Both the position numbers and the translations under genes were made by a program. From Sva-07 sp963715825 (lineage in GTDB: Bacteria > Actinomycetota > Acidimicrobiia > Acidimicrobiales > Ilumatobacteraceae), in the NCBI GenBank assembly GCA_963715825.1, contig CAVQSI010000007.1, positions 124,001 to 188,000 of the forward strand: 64,000 nucleotides of DNA, read 5' to 3'. The notes below the pieces were generated by a model. The model saw nothing but the letters and a program-made list of their open reading frames with translations. It did not search any database and was not told where the DNA came from. How positions within the stretch are numbered: position 1 is the stretch's first letter; the number at the start of each line of letters is the position of its first letter. This document shows, in pieces, positions 8,093 through 16,404 of this stretch.

Positions 8093-10275
8093 GGCACCCC
8101 CACGCCGAGCAGGTGGCGCACCGTGGCCAACGCCGCAGCGGCACGGGCAGGGTCGACGTCGCCGCCGAAGCCGTCGGAGCGTTCGACGCCCATGCCCATC
8201 AGCAGCCGCATCAGCTGGCGGCGCTCGGCGGCCTCGAAGGCTCCGAACGTGCGGCGCAACAGGGCGATGACGGCGTCGAACGCGTCGGGTCGCAGCGACG
8301 CCACCCAGCCGTCGAGCACGGCGAGGAGGTCGGCGTCGTGGATCAGCACCGAGCCGGACCCGGCGAGGAACCCTTCGACGAACGCGGCGCCGGTCGCCGG
8401 TGGCGTGCCTGCCGACAGCGCCTGCGACAGGCGACGCTGCACTGCGGCGACGGACCACACGCCGGCGTCGTGCAGCAGCCGGGTGGCCCGACCGTGCACG
8501 AGCCCGTGGCCGGCACCGGTGGCGAGTTCGACGAGCACGATCGGCAGGCCGTGGCGGCGGGCGGGATGGTCGAGCACGGCGAGCGCGCCTTGGAGGCCGG
8601 CGAGGCGTTCGACGAGTACGGCGGCGCCGTCGTCGTCGAGCGAATGCGCGGACGCAACCACACCGGCGAGAATGCGCACGACGATGCCGTCGACGACCTC
8701 GCGCAGCGCACCGGCGTCGGTCGAGCGGACGTCGCCGTAGCGCAGCGCCTGGGCGAGCGGCGGCAACGCATCGAGGAGCCGGCCGACATCGGGGTCGGTC
8801 GCTGCCCGGCTGGCGAGGCGGTGCACGGTCGGCTCGACCGCCTGCGCGAGATCGGCGAACAGGGCGGAGGTGATGATGCCGACCAGCTCGACGATGCCCG
8901 ACGACGCGGCGGCCCGCTCGAGCAGCCGGGCGGTCGCTGCCGTCTCGAGGGTGGTGCCGTAGCCGGCGCGTTCGATCAGGCGCACCGACAGCTCGGGATC
9001 CCAGCGGACCTCCCACGTCTCACGGAACGTGCCGGAGGACCCTCGGCCGTCGACGACTGCACCCCACGGCACGCCGAGCGCGACGAGCCGGTGCAGGAGA
9101 TGCGACTTGCGCAGGCCGGTCGGCGTGCGCAGGTCGACCTCGACCACGGTCGTTTCCGCACGGGGTGCAAGCCGTGCCGACTTCTGGGCCTTCGCGACGT
9201 CGCGGGCCAGCGGGACCTGGGGCGCTGCTTCGGGGACGGTGCCGAGTTCGTCGCCGACCACCAGTTCGCGCCGCACCAGGTCGAGGCCGCCCATCACCGC
9301 GTCGGCGGCGTCGAGCACCTCGGACAGCCCGACGCGAGGCCGCCCCCGCATCGCTGCGAGCGACTCGGCGAGCCTGGTGCCGGCGATCAGGTGGTCCGGT
9401 GACGCCGACCCGCCGCGCTCGCGCACGAGACGCGCAGCGTCGACGAAGAAGCGGGCGACGCCGTCGCTGCCCGGATGGTCGAAGACGTGGCGGTACCAGC
9501 CGGGGCTGTCGACGCCTGCCGCGTAGCCGGAACCCGCGGCGAGTCGTCGGTGGGTCCACGGCACCCACGCCACGGCGGTCTTGACCTTCGGCAGGCCGCG
9601 CAGGGTGGCGGTGTCGGTGGAGACGTTGGGCGTGTCGGGGGCGTCGAGGTCGAGCGCGGGAACGTGCCAGGCACCGCACACGACGACGATCTGATCGTGG
9701 CCGCTGCGGCGGGCGGCGCGGATGGCTCGGCGCATGTGAGCTTCGCGTTGCAGTTCCCGCCGGGTGGGCACGAAGCCGTCACGGGCTGCGGCCATCGCGT
9801 CGGCGACGGCGTCGAAGGCCGGGGCGCCGTCGCCGCGGTGTTCGATGACGTCCTCCCACCAGCGTTCGGGGTCCGGGTCGCCCGCAGCGGCGGCCAGCTC
9901 GCGCAGCGGGTCGGGCGGCGCCGACTCGGCCACCAGCGACGTCTCGTCGTCGCCGGGCGCGGCGAGCGTGACGGCCAGTGGCAGGTCGATCGCGTGGACC
10001 TCGACGTCGTGGGCGTTGGCCCAGGCGATCGCCTGCCATTCGGGGCTGAACGTGGCGAAGGGAGCGAACGCCGCCCGTCCGGGTTCGGCCGGCACGTACG
10101 TGAGCAGGGCGACCGGGGGGACGAGCCCAGGTTCGCCGACCCATCGCAGGGCGGCGTCGACGTCGGCGGGCGCTTCGACGAGCACGATGTCGGGGTGCAG
10201 TTCGTCGAGCGCTCGCAGGACCGATCGTGCCGAGCCGGGTCCGTGATGGCGGATGCCGAGCAGGTGGACGCTCAC
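8089..10275 (-). CDS. DUF5682 protein with a TraB/TIKI/EreA-like N-terminal domain (YehM-like)
   Basis: A 728-residue partner of the adjacent AAA and VWA proteins. The first ~215 residues carry marks of the TraB/PrgY-EreA-TIKI hydrolase fold: GIRHHGPGS (residues 7-15, His10/His11), DIVLVEAP (29-36, Glu34), REAHMRRAI (177-185) and VVVCGAWHVPAL (197-208, His204). This suggests a metal-dependent peptidase or esterase, an inference not a proven activity. The remainder is a long helical region without recognised motifs. It starts with GTG overlapping the AAA stop (GTGA) and ends overlapping the VWA start, so the three genes are translationally coupled. Confidence 0.85.
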   Translation of the reverse strand: MSVHLLGIRHHGPGSARSVLRALDELHPDIVLVEAPADVDAALRWVGEPGLVPPVALLTYVPAEPGRAAFAPFATFSPEWQAIAWANAHDVEVHAIDLPLAVTLAAPGDDETSLVAESAPPDPLRELAAAAGDPDPERWWEDVIEHRGDGAPAFDAVADAMAAARDGFVPTRRELQREAHMRRAIRAARRSGHDQIVVVCGAWHVPALDLDAPDTPNVSTDTATLRGLPKVKTAVAWVPWTHRRLAAGSGYAAGVDSPGWYRHVFDHPGSDGVARFFVDAARLVRERGGSASPDHLIAGTRLAESLAAMRGRPRVGLSEVLDAADAVMGGLDLVRRELVVGDELGTVPEAAPQVPLARDVAKAQKSARLAPRAETTVVEVDLRTPTGLRKSHLLHRLVALGVPWGAVVDGRGSSGTFRETWEVRWDPELSVRLIERAGYGTTLETAATARLLERAAASSGIVELVGIITSALFADLAQAVEPTVHRLASRAATDPDVGRLLDALPPLAQALRYGDVRSTDAGALREVVDGIVVRILAGVVASAHSLDDDGAAVLVERLAGLQGALAVLDHPARRHGLPIVLVELATGAGHGLVHGRATRLLHDAGVWSVAAVQRRLSQALSAGTPPATGAAFVEGFLAGSGSVLIHDADLLAVLDGWVASLRPDAFDAVIALLRRTFGAFEAAERRQLMRLLMGMGVERSDGFGGDVDPARAAAALATVRHLLGVGVP

Positions 10276-11372
10276 GTGTCGAGCGAGCGGCAGGCGTCGT
10301 AGAAGTCGTCCCAGCCGGGACGTTCACGCACGACGGCTTCGAGGTACTCGCGCCAGGCAACGGCGTCGTGGACCGGGTCGCTGACGACGGCGCCGATGAT
10401 GCCGGCGGCGACGTCGCTCGAGCGCAGTTCGCCGTCGCCGAAGTGGGCGGCGAGCGCCAGGCCGTTGGTGACGACCGAGATCGCCTCGGCCGTCGACAGG
10501 GTGCCGGTGGGGATCTTGACGCTGTTGCGTTCGTCTTCGGTGAGCCCGGAGCGCAGCTCGCGGAACACGGTGACGACGCGCCGGATCTCGTCGGCTGCCG
10601 CTGGTACGTCGGGCAGCGCAAGGGCGACGCCGAGTTCGCCGACGCGGCGACTGACGATGGCGATCTCCTCGTCGATGGTCGCCGGCAGCGGCAGTACGAC
10701 GGTGTTGAAGCGGCGGCGCAGCGCGCTGGAGAGGTCGTTGACGCCGCGGTCGCGGTCGTTCGCCGTGGCGATGACGTTGAACCCGCGGATCGCAGCGATC
10801 TCGGTGTCGAGCTCCGGGACCGGCAGCACCTTCTCGGACAGCACGGTGACGAGGGCATCCTGCACCTCGGGCGGCATGCGGGTGAGTTCCTCGACGCGCA
10901 CGATGGCGCCGCGCTCCATGCCCCGGTAGATCGGGCCGGGCACGAGCGCGGCCGTGCTGGGGCCTTCGGCGAGGAGGCGGGCGTAGTTCCAGCCGTAGCG
11001 CAGCGTCTCCTCGGTGGTGCCGGCGGTGCCCTGGACGAGCAGCGTGGAGTCGCCGCTGATCGCTGCAGCGAGGTGCTCGCTCACCCAGGTCTTGGCGGTA
11101 CCGGGCACACCGAGCAGCAGCAGGGCCCGGTCGGTGGCGAGCGTGGCGACGGCGATCTCGACGAGGCGCTGCTGGCCGACGTACTTCGGCGAGATGACCG
11201 TGCCGTCGGACAGTTCGCCGCCCAGCAGGTACCGCACGACCGCCCACGGCGACAGCTGCCAGCCGGGCGGGCGCTTGCGATCGTCGAGCGCGGCGAGCGC
11301 CGCCAGTTCGTGGGCGTACTGGTGCTCGGCGTGCGGGCGCAGCACGTCACCTGAAGCTCCCGAGACACTCAT
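10272..11372 (-). CDS. MoxR-type AAA+ ATPase (YehL-like)
   Basis: A AAA+ ATPase of 366 residues from the ATG at 11372. Walker A is LLLGVPGTAKTWVSEHL, Walker B IVRVEELTRM, sensor 1 NVIATANDRDRG and the arginine-finger region LSSALRRRFNT. It belongs with the VWA and DUF5682 proteins encoded next to it and probably remodels a target delivered by the VWA partner. The frame is also open to an ATG at 11426 that overlaps the upstream HNH stop codon (TGATG), so an 18-residue N-terminal extension with coupling to the HNH gene is possible. The SWIM and DUF5691 members usually found with this set lie 5 kb upstream, beyond an unrelated gene block. Confidence 0.9.
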   Translation of the reverse strand: MSVSGASGDVLRPHAEHQYAHELAALAALDDRKRPPGWQLSPWAVVRYLLGGELSDGTVISPKYVGQQRLVEIAVATLATDRALLLLGVPGTAKTWVSEHLAAAISGDSTLLVQGTAGTTEETLRYGWNYARLLAEGPSTAALVPGPIYRGMERGAIVRVEELTRMPPEVQDALVTVLSEKVLPVPELDTEIAAIRGFNVIATANDRDRGVNDLSSALRRRFNTVVLPLPATIDEEIAIVSRRVGELGVALALPDVPAAADEIRRVVTVFRELRSGLTEDERNSVKIPTGTLSTAEAISVVTNGLALAAHFGDGELRSSDVAAGIIGAVVSDPVHDAVAWREYLEAVVRERPGWDDFYDACRSLDT

Positions 11373-11425
11373 CGACGGTGACGCTACCGACCCGTCGCCG
11401 CTGTGTTCCTGCTGCCCGATCATCA

Positions 11426-12724
11426 TCAGGCGGCGGTACTTCGTGAGGACCGGCTCGGCGGCCCGGTGGTGTGGACGCTGCCGTCGGGGAGGCGGAGGGT
11501 GAGTTCGCGGTTGGGGCCGAGTTCGATGTGCCAGTTGTCGTGGTGGATCTTGGCGTGGTGGATGGAGCAGACCGGCAGGAGGTTGTCGAGGTCGGTGCGG
11601 CCTTGGTTGCGCCACCAGATGATGTGGTGCAGTTTGCAGCGGTCGTAGGCGACGCTGCATCCGGGGATCGCGCAGCTGCGGTAGAGGCCGCGCAGCGCGC
11701 GGCGCTGGGCGCGGTTGGCGAGGCGGGTGGTGCGGCCGAGGTTCAACTCGCCGGGGGCGTGCAGCACGACACCGTTGCGCACGACAACGGCGTGAACGTC
11801 GGCGTCACCGGCCAAGGCGGCGAGGACGCGGGCGGGAATCTCGACGGGGATCGAGAACTCGCCGACCGGGCCCGTCTGTCCGGCGGCGTCGGCGTCGATG
11901 ACCACGACGTATTCGGGTCGGCCCGGCGTGGGTCGCACCGGTGGAGCAGGCGGTGACGGTTGCGTGCCGTCGCCGGTGTCGGCGTTGTCGGTGTTGAGGG
12001 CGTGGTCGAGGAGGAGTTGAGCGACAGCGTGAGCGGCGAGGTAACGCTGTTTCTCGATCGGATCGTCGGGGCACTCATCGGGGACGGACTGTCCGAACAG
12101 GGCTTGGACCATGGCGTCGATCCGCGCAGCAATCTTCACGCCGGTGACGGGGTCGAACTTGACCGACAGGTTCCACATGCCATCAGCATCGACCCAGGTA
12201 CGCGCTCGCACGTTGCGGCGTTGCCGGGCGAGGCGATCCAAGCCGTCGTCGTCCTGCAACCGTTTCGTCTCGAGATCCAGCCGGCGGGTGAACTGCTCGA
12301 CGGTGCCGGCCTTGGCGACCTCGGCCAACGCGTTGGCTCGCTTCAACAACTCGGGTCGTTTGGACGCGTCGAGTTTCTTCGCGGCGCGGGTGACGGCGTC
12401 GATGTGGTCGCCGGTGATTGCACCGTCACCCAACGCATCAGCCAACTTCGGCGTCGTCGTGAGTGTCTTGGAGCGTTCGGTGGTCTTCGCGGCGTTGCTC
12501 AACGACGTCTTCGACGCGTTCGCGATGCGCTTCTCAGGGAACGAATCGATCCCATCGAGCTGGGCGACGAGCCCGGCCTGCTGAGCATCACACCACGCCT
12601 GCACCTCGCGGACCGCGACCAGGCCCGCTTCGATCAGATCGGCCGTCGCCGCAGTGTTCGCCCGTACCGAAGCAATCACCCCGACCCGCTCGACCACCCC
12701 AGCGATCTCCATGGGGACCACCAT
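11426..12724 (-). CDS. DUF222 / HNH endonuclease (13E12-type)
   Basis: A 432-residue actinobacterial DUF222 protein with a C-terminal HNH nuclease. The HNH part reads CAIPGCSVAYDRCKLHHIIWW, then DLDNLLPVCSIHHAKIH, with the Cys pairs and the HHI active-site motif. DUF222-HNH proteins occur in many copies in actinobacterial genomes and are suspected mobile or homing-type elements. The start is ATG 12724 (MVVPMEIAG) or 12712; an open frame extends to 12802 through a palindrome. Its stop abuts the AAA gene, and it begins the block that separates that gene from the SWIM/DUF5691 pair. It may have been inserted there; that is an inference. Confidence 0.85.
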   Translation of the reverse strand: MVVPMEIAGVVERVGVIASVRANTAATADLIEAGLVAVREVQAWCDAQQAGLVAQLDGIDSFPEKRIANASKTSLSNAAKTTERSKTLTTTPKLADALGDGAITGDHIDAVTRAAKKLDASKRPELLKRANALAEVAKAGTVEQFTRRLDLETKRLQDDDGLDRLARQRRNVRARTWVDADGMWNLSVKFDPVTGVKIAARIDAMVQALFGQSVPDECPDDPIEKQRYLAAHAVAQLLLDHALNTDNADTGDGTQPSPPAPPVRPTPGRPEYVVVIDADAAGQTGPVGEFSIPVEIPARVLAALAGDADVHAVVVRNGVVLHAPGELNLGRTTRLANRAQRRALRGLYRSCAIPGCSVAYDRCKLHHIIWWRNQGRTDLDNLLPVCSIHHAKIHHDNWHIELGPNRELTLRLPDGSVHTTGPPSRSSRSTAA

Positions 12725-12761
12725 AAACACGCGGGTGTCACCGTCCGGCCGAACCTGGTGT

Positions 12762-12806
12762 CGCGATGAGCGAAAGGGGTCGTATGCGCCCGTTTCGCTC
12801 ATCGCG
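12762..12806. repeat. Perfect 14-base inverted repeat upstream of the HNH gene
   Basis: The arms CGCGATGAGCGAAA (12762-12775) and TTTCGCTCATCGCG (12793-12806) are exactly complementary around a 17-base loop. It lies between the HNH start and the PIN-toxin stop. It could terminate the toxin-antitoxin transcript or be one of the palindromic repeats scattered in this genome. Confidence 0.6.
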
Positions 12807-12871
12807 CGAGGGGTGTCACGCTCGTGTCGGACCCATCGCCGTCATCCGGACGTGCCGAGTCGGATTCCCCA

Positions 12872-13303
12872 TCAGCGCAGTGTTGCCGGCGCCACGCGAA
12901 GTCCAGCAGCTGCGGCGCCAGCGTGAAGACGCTGGTCCCACACCGCGACGGTGACCTCCCGCGAACCGAGAGCGAGCGCACTTGCGAGATGAACTGCGTC
13001 GGCTCCGCGCAGCCGGTGTCGGACAGCCAACTCGCCGGCCGCTCTCTCGACGTCGGGCGAGAGTTCGATCGGACGCATCGACGACCAGAAGGTCTCCCAA
13101 TCGTCCGCTGCAACGGATGCTTCGGACTCGGTGAGGTCGTGATTGCGGCCCGCTGCTGCGAGCGCTGCGCAGACTTCGGGATACGCGAGCCGGCTCGACA
13201 ATGCAGCGTCGCAGGCGTTCCACACTGCTGCGGCGATGTCGGATCCGGTCTCGTCGAGCACGAGTTTGACGAGCGCGCTCGAATCGAAATAGACGATGGC
13301 CAC
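12872..13303 (-). CDS. vapC: PIN-domain ribonuclease toxin (VapC-like)
   Basis: A 143-residue PIN-domain protein. The acidic active site is visible: the first Asp in VYFDSSALVKL, Glu in AYPEVCAAL, Asp in RGADAVHLASAL and Asp in VAVWDQRLHAGA. PIN toxins cleave RNA and block translation. It starts with GTG two bases after the antitoxin stop, so the pair is one operon. The residue order and length (about 130-145) are typical of VapC. Confidence 0.87.
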   Translation of the reverse strand: MAIVYFDSSALVKLVLDETGSDIAAAVWNACDAALSSRLAYPEVCAALAAAGRNHDLTESEASVAADDWETFWSSMRPIELSPDVERAAGELAVRHRLRGADAVHLASALALGSREVTVAVWDQRLHAGAAAAGLRVAPATLR

Positions 13304-13305
13304 CG

Positions 13306-13569
13306 TCAGCCGCGCTGCTCGCTGACGATGTCGGCCACGGGTCGTTTCGGCTTCGGCCGTGACCCACCACCGGCGACCGGACGGGACGATCGCTCGGGTC
13401 GACTGATGACGCCGTCGGCGGTCAGACGTTCGAGGACCGGTGTGGAGTCGAGCGGAACGATTCGGGCGACGGGCGTCCCCCGATCGGTGATCACGACCTC
13501 GTTGCCGTCGCGCGCAGCGTCGATCCACCGACCGAGGTGAGCTCTGAGTTCTGTCACGGCGACATCCAT
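13306..13569 (-). CDS. Phd/YefM-type antitoxin
   Basis: An 87-residue antitoxin. The N-terminal DNA-binding domain is of the Phd/YefM type (MDVAVTELRAHLGRWIDAAR, then VVITDRGTPVARIVPLD). The basic, Pro-rich C-terminus (RPERSSRPVAGGGSRPKPKR) is the expected toxin-binding tail. The ATG at 13569 is chosen over an ATG at 13602 because the longer version would begin between operator half-sites. It directly precedes the PIN toxin. Confidence 0.86.
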   Translation of the reverse strand: MDVAVTELRAHLGRWIDAARDGNEVVITDRGTPVARIVPLDSTPVLERLTADGVISRPERSSRPVAGGGSRPKPKRPVADIVSEQRG

Positions 13570-13575
13570 GGGATG

Positions 13576-13611
13576 AACTGTACATTGAAGGGCAGTTCTC
13601 AACGTACAGTT
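13576..13611. promoter_or_regulatory. Inverted-repeat operator of the toxin-antitoxin operon
   Basis: The half-sites AACTGTAC (13576-13583) and GTACAGTT (13604-13611) are perfectly complementary with a 20-base gap. They end 6 bases before the antitoxin start, where the antitoxin would bind to repress its own promoter. Confidence 0.6.
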
Positions 13612-13743
13612 GCGGGACGGCTTGCCGCATCGGAGACGTCACTTCCGCAACCACTCGATGTGGCGGTCGACCTGCAGACTCCGGCTCTCGCCGGATCCGA
13701 ATCCTCTCGCAGCGCTCCGCTCGTGTGCTGCAAGACTGCCTCG

Positions 13744-14580
13744 ATGGGGGACCCCGTCGGTGAGTTGCGTGAGATCGCTCCGCGGATGCTGGAGGACCTT
13801 GCCCAGGTGATCGGCGTGGAGGGCGTTGCACTCGGAGGGAGCCGCGCACGAGGTGTGCACCAGCCGACATCGGACTACGACCTCGGCATCTACTACGGCA
13901 ACGGCATCGATGTGGCCGCACTGCAGTCGGTGGCCGACGAGTACAGCACGGTGCACGCCCAACTCACCGCGCCGGGCGGGTGGGGGCCGTGGGTCGACGG
14001 CGGCGGGTGGCTCGTGATCGGCGACGTCCACGTCGACGTGATCTACCGCAGCGTCGATCGGGTGTCGGCAGTCTGGGACGACTGCGGCGACGGCCGCTAC
14101 GTCAACGCCATCCAGGCCGGCCATCCGCTCGGATTCTGGAGCCACGCCTACGCCGGCGAACTCGCTCTCTGCCGCCCGATCGGCTCGTGGACGACACGGC
14201 TGAACGACCTGCGCCTCGCCACCGCCGAGTATCCCGATGCGCTCTCCGCAGCGCTGTCGGGCGCGATCTGGGAGTCGTCGTTCTCGATCGCCAACGCCCG
14301 CAAGGCGGTCCCGCGCGGCGATGTCGCGTTCGTCGCCGGTTGCCTGTTCCGAGCGGCCGGCGTGATGACGCAGGCGCTTCACGGCAATGCGAAGCGGTGG
14401 CTGATCAACGAGAAGGGCGCCATCGCGGCAACCGCCGCGCTCCCGAACGCACCCACCGACTTCGAACGGCGCGTCACCAGTGCGTTCGCCCACCTCCGAC
14501 CCGACGCCAACGGCCTCCACTCCGCCTGCGACGAACTCGAGACCGTCGTCGATGACACCGTGACTACCTTGGGTCCGTGA
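13744..14580 (+). CDS. Nucleotidyltransferase-fold protein
   Basis: A 278-residue protein with a polymerase-beta-type nucleotidyltransferase core: VALGGSRARGVHQPTSDYDL supplies the GS motif and DxD pair, and VIGDVHVDVIYRSVD the third acidic residue. The C-terminal ~120 residues are helical. This fold covers aminoglycoside adenylyltransferases and other small-molecule or RNA nucleotidyltransferases; the substrate is not evident. The ATG at 13744 is chosen as the first start before the conserved core. Its stop overlaps the acetyltransferase start (GTGA), making it the first gene of a coupled three-gene operon divergent from the toxin-antitoxin pair. Confidence 0.78.
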   Translation: MGDPVGELREIAPRMLEDLAQVIGVEGVALGGSRARGVHQPTSDYDLGIYYGNGIDVAALQSVADEYSTVHAQLTAPGGWGPWVDGGGWLVIGDVHVDVIYRSVDRVSAVWDDCGDGRYVNAIQAGHPLGFWSHAYAGELALCRPIGSWTTRLNDLRLATAEYPDALSAALSGAIWESSFSIANARKAVPRGDVAFVAGCLFRAAGVMTQALHGNAKRWLINEKGAIAATAALPNAPTDFERRVTSAFAHLRPDANGLHSACDELETVVDDTVTTLGP

Positions 14581-15458
14581 GCGCCTCTGCACCACCTCCC
14601 CACGAAGCGCTCCGCGTCGGCCTCGACGCACTCGCCGCGGCGACGACGCTCCTGCAACGAGTGCGCAACGCCCACCCGACGATCGGGCTGTTCGAGGCAG
14701 CCGATCTGCAATGGTGGTGGCGCACGCCACGTTCCACCGACGAGGTCCCTCAGCTGTTCTGGCTCGACAACGACGGCCAGCCCGTCGCCGCGATGATCGC
14801 CACGGCATGGGGCGACGGCGTCGGACTCGACCCGATCACGCTGCCCGACGCAGACCCCGAGTGGATCGCCCACGTCGTCGAGCGTGGGTTGGCACATGCC
14901 GCCGAGCGCGGTTTCGACGATGTCGACGTCGTGATCGACCGCACCGACGACGTCAGGCGAGCGGTGCTGGCTCGCCACGGACTCACCTCGGAGCAGCCCG
15001 AATCAGTCGAAGCGTGGATCGTCGCCGACCGCCGGCCCGATGTGAGCCCGCTGGCGTCCGGCTATCGATCGGCCAGTCGAGTCGACACGATCGGACACCC
15101 GCATCACATGGTGCGGCGCGGCGGCACCGGCGTCGAACCACGGCTCGAGCAGACGTCGCTGTACCGACCCGACCTCGACCTGGTGGTGCTCGACGGCGAC
15201 GAAGCTGCCGCCTACGGGTTGTTCTGGTTCGACCCCGTCACCCGCACCGGCCTGGTCGAGCCGATGCGCACCGAGGACCACCACCAACGCCGAGGTCTGG
15301 CGCGCCATGTGCTCACCTCTGGCCTCGACCGCCTCGCCACCGCCGGAGCCGAGCGGATCAAGATCTGCTTCGACCCCGACAACCCTGGGGCCGCCCACCT
15401 GTATCTCGATGTCGGCTTCGAGCCCGCCAAGGAATGCGTCGTGGTGTCTCGGCCATGA
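14577..15458 (+). CDS. GNAT-family N-acetyltransferase
   Basis: A 293-residue protein with a C-terminal GNAT domain. The acetyl-CoA pyrophosphate loop is visible as HQRRGLARHVLTSGLDRL (R/Q-x-x-G-x-A), followed by the strand and helix IKICFDPDNPGAAHLYLDVG. The N-terminal half (about residues 1-150) looks like a second, degenerate GNAT fold (AAMIATAWGDGVGLDPITL). It is translationally coupled on both sides: GTG overlaps the nucleotidyltransferase stop, and its own stop overlaps the next ATG. The substrate is unknown. Confidence 0.8.
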   Translation: MSASAPPPHEALRVGLDALAAATTLLQRVRNAHPTIGLFEAADLQWWWRTPRSTDEVPQLFWLDNDGQPVAAMIATAWGDGVGLDPITLPDADPEWIAHVVERGLAHAAERGFDDVDVVIDRTDDVRRAVLARHGLTSEQPESVEAWIVADRRPDVSPLASGYRSASRVDTIGHPHHMVRRGGTGVEPRLEQTSLYRPDLDLVVLDGDEAAAYGLFWFDPVTRTGLVEPMRTEDHHQRRGLARHVLTSGLDRLATAGAERIKICFDPDNPGAAHLYLDVGFEPAKECVVVSRP

Positions 15459-16404
15459 CGAGGCCGAGCGACAACCGGCCGTCCAACGGCGAGGTGATCG
15501 ACTTCCTGCGCACCCACCACGAAGCCGAGCCGACACACCTCGAGTCGTTCGGCGGCGGATTCTGGTCGGCGGCCTACGGCTACCGAGTGGGCAGCGACGA
15601 GTACGTGCTCCGCATCGGCGACACGCCCGACGGGTTCCGCGACGACCAGTTCGCGATGCGCTACGGGTCGCCCCGTCTGCCGGTTCCCGAGGTCCTCACG
15701 ATCGGCGAGGCCTTCGGCCGCTGGTTCGCCATCTCTCGTCGCCACCACGGCCGGTTCCTCGAAGACGTCGACGCAGCACGGAGGCCGACACGCTGGGACC
15801 TGCGGTCGTCGACCTGCTCGCAGCACTGCGCACCGTGCCCGACACGGGCGTGCCGACACCCGCCTGGCGCGACTGGCTGCTCGGGGGAATCACCGACCGG
15901 CCAGACCATCACACCGCTGGTTGGCAGCAGCGCCTCGCCGCCGACCACGACGCCGATCGCACGTTCCGAGCCGTCGATCTGCGCATCCGCTCGATGCTCG
16001 ACGCCTGCGCCGATCGCCGCGAACTCGTCCATTCCGACCTCCTCCATGACAACGTCCTGGTCACACCGGCAGCCGACGCCGTCACCGCCGTGTTCTCGTG
16101 GAAGTGCTCGACGTGGGGTGATTCGATCTACGACCTGGCCTGGTGCACGTTCTGGGGCCGATGGCACGACGGCATCGGCGCACTCGACCTCTGGAACCGA
16201 GTCGTGCCGACGCTGGCACCGTCACAGGCGCTCGACATCGCCGTGCGTCACCACGTCTACGAACTCCAGATCGGCGCCAGCCACCTCGGCTGGTACGCAA
16301 CGCTCGGCGACGCCGACAACATCGGCTGGACGCGTCGCCAACTCGACGAACTCCTGGAGGACGGCCCCCGTCAGGCAGCGCCGAGCTCGTCGAGCATGCG
16401 TTGA
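15455..16404 (+). CDS. Aminoglycoside phosphotransferase-like kinase (frameshifted)
   Basis: An APH/choline-kinase fold protein of about 316 residues. The N-lobe has VGSDEYVLRIGDTPDGF with the ATP-lysine position poorly conserved, while the C-lobe has the Brenner-type loop ELVHSDLLHDNVLV (H-x-D-x4-N) and DSIYDLAWCTFWG in the metal-binding region. The two lobes lie in different frames; one base appears missing in the GG at about 15781 (joining ...DAARE and ADTLGPAVVDLL). The ATG overlaps the GNAT stop (ATGA). The 3' end overlaps the convergent DUF5691 gene by 34 bases. The substrate is unknown; antibiotic or sugar phosphorylation is possible. Confidence 0.75.

Noticed and set aside
13537..13743. 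An N-terminal extension of the nucleotidyltransferase from an upstream ATG
   Set aside because: The extension overlaps the antitoxin gene and its operator and has no domain character; the ATG at 13744 fits better.
11426..16404. The inserted gene block as a prophage or integrative element
   Set aside because: There is no integrase, phage structural gene, tRNA or clear attachment-site repeat; only the HNH gene and toxin-antitoxin pair hint at mobility.
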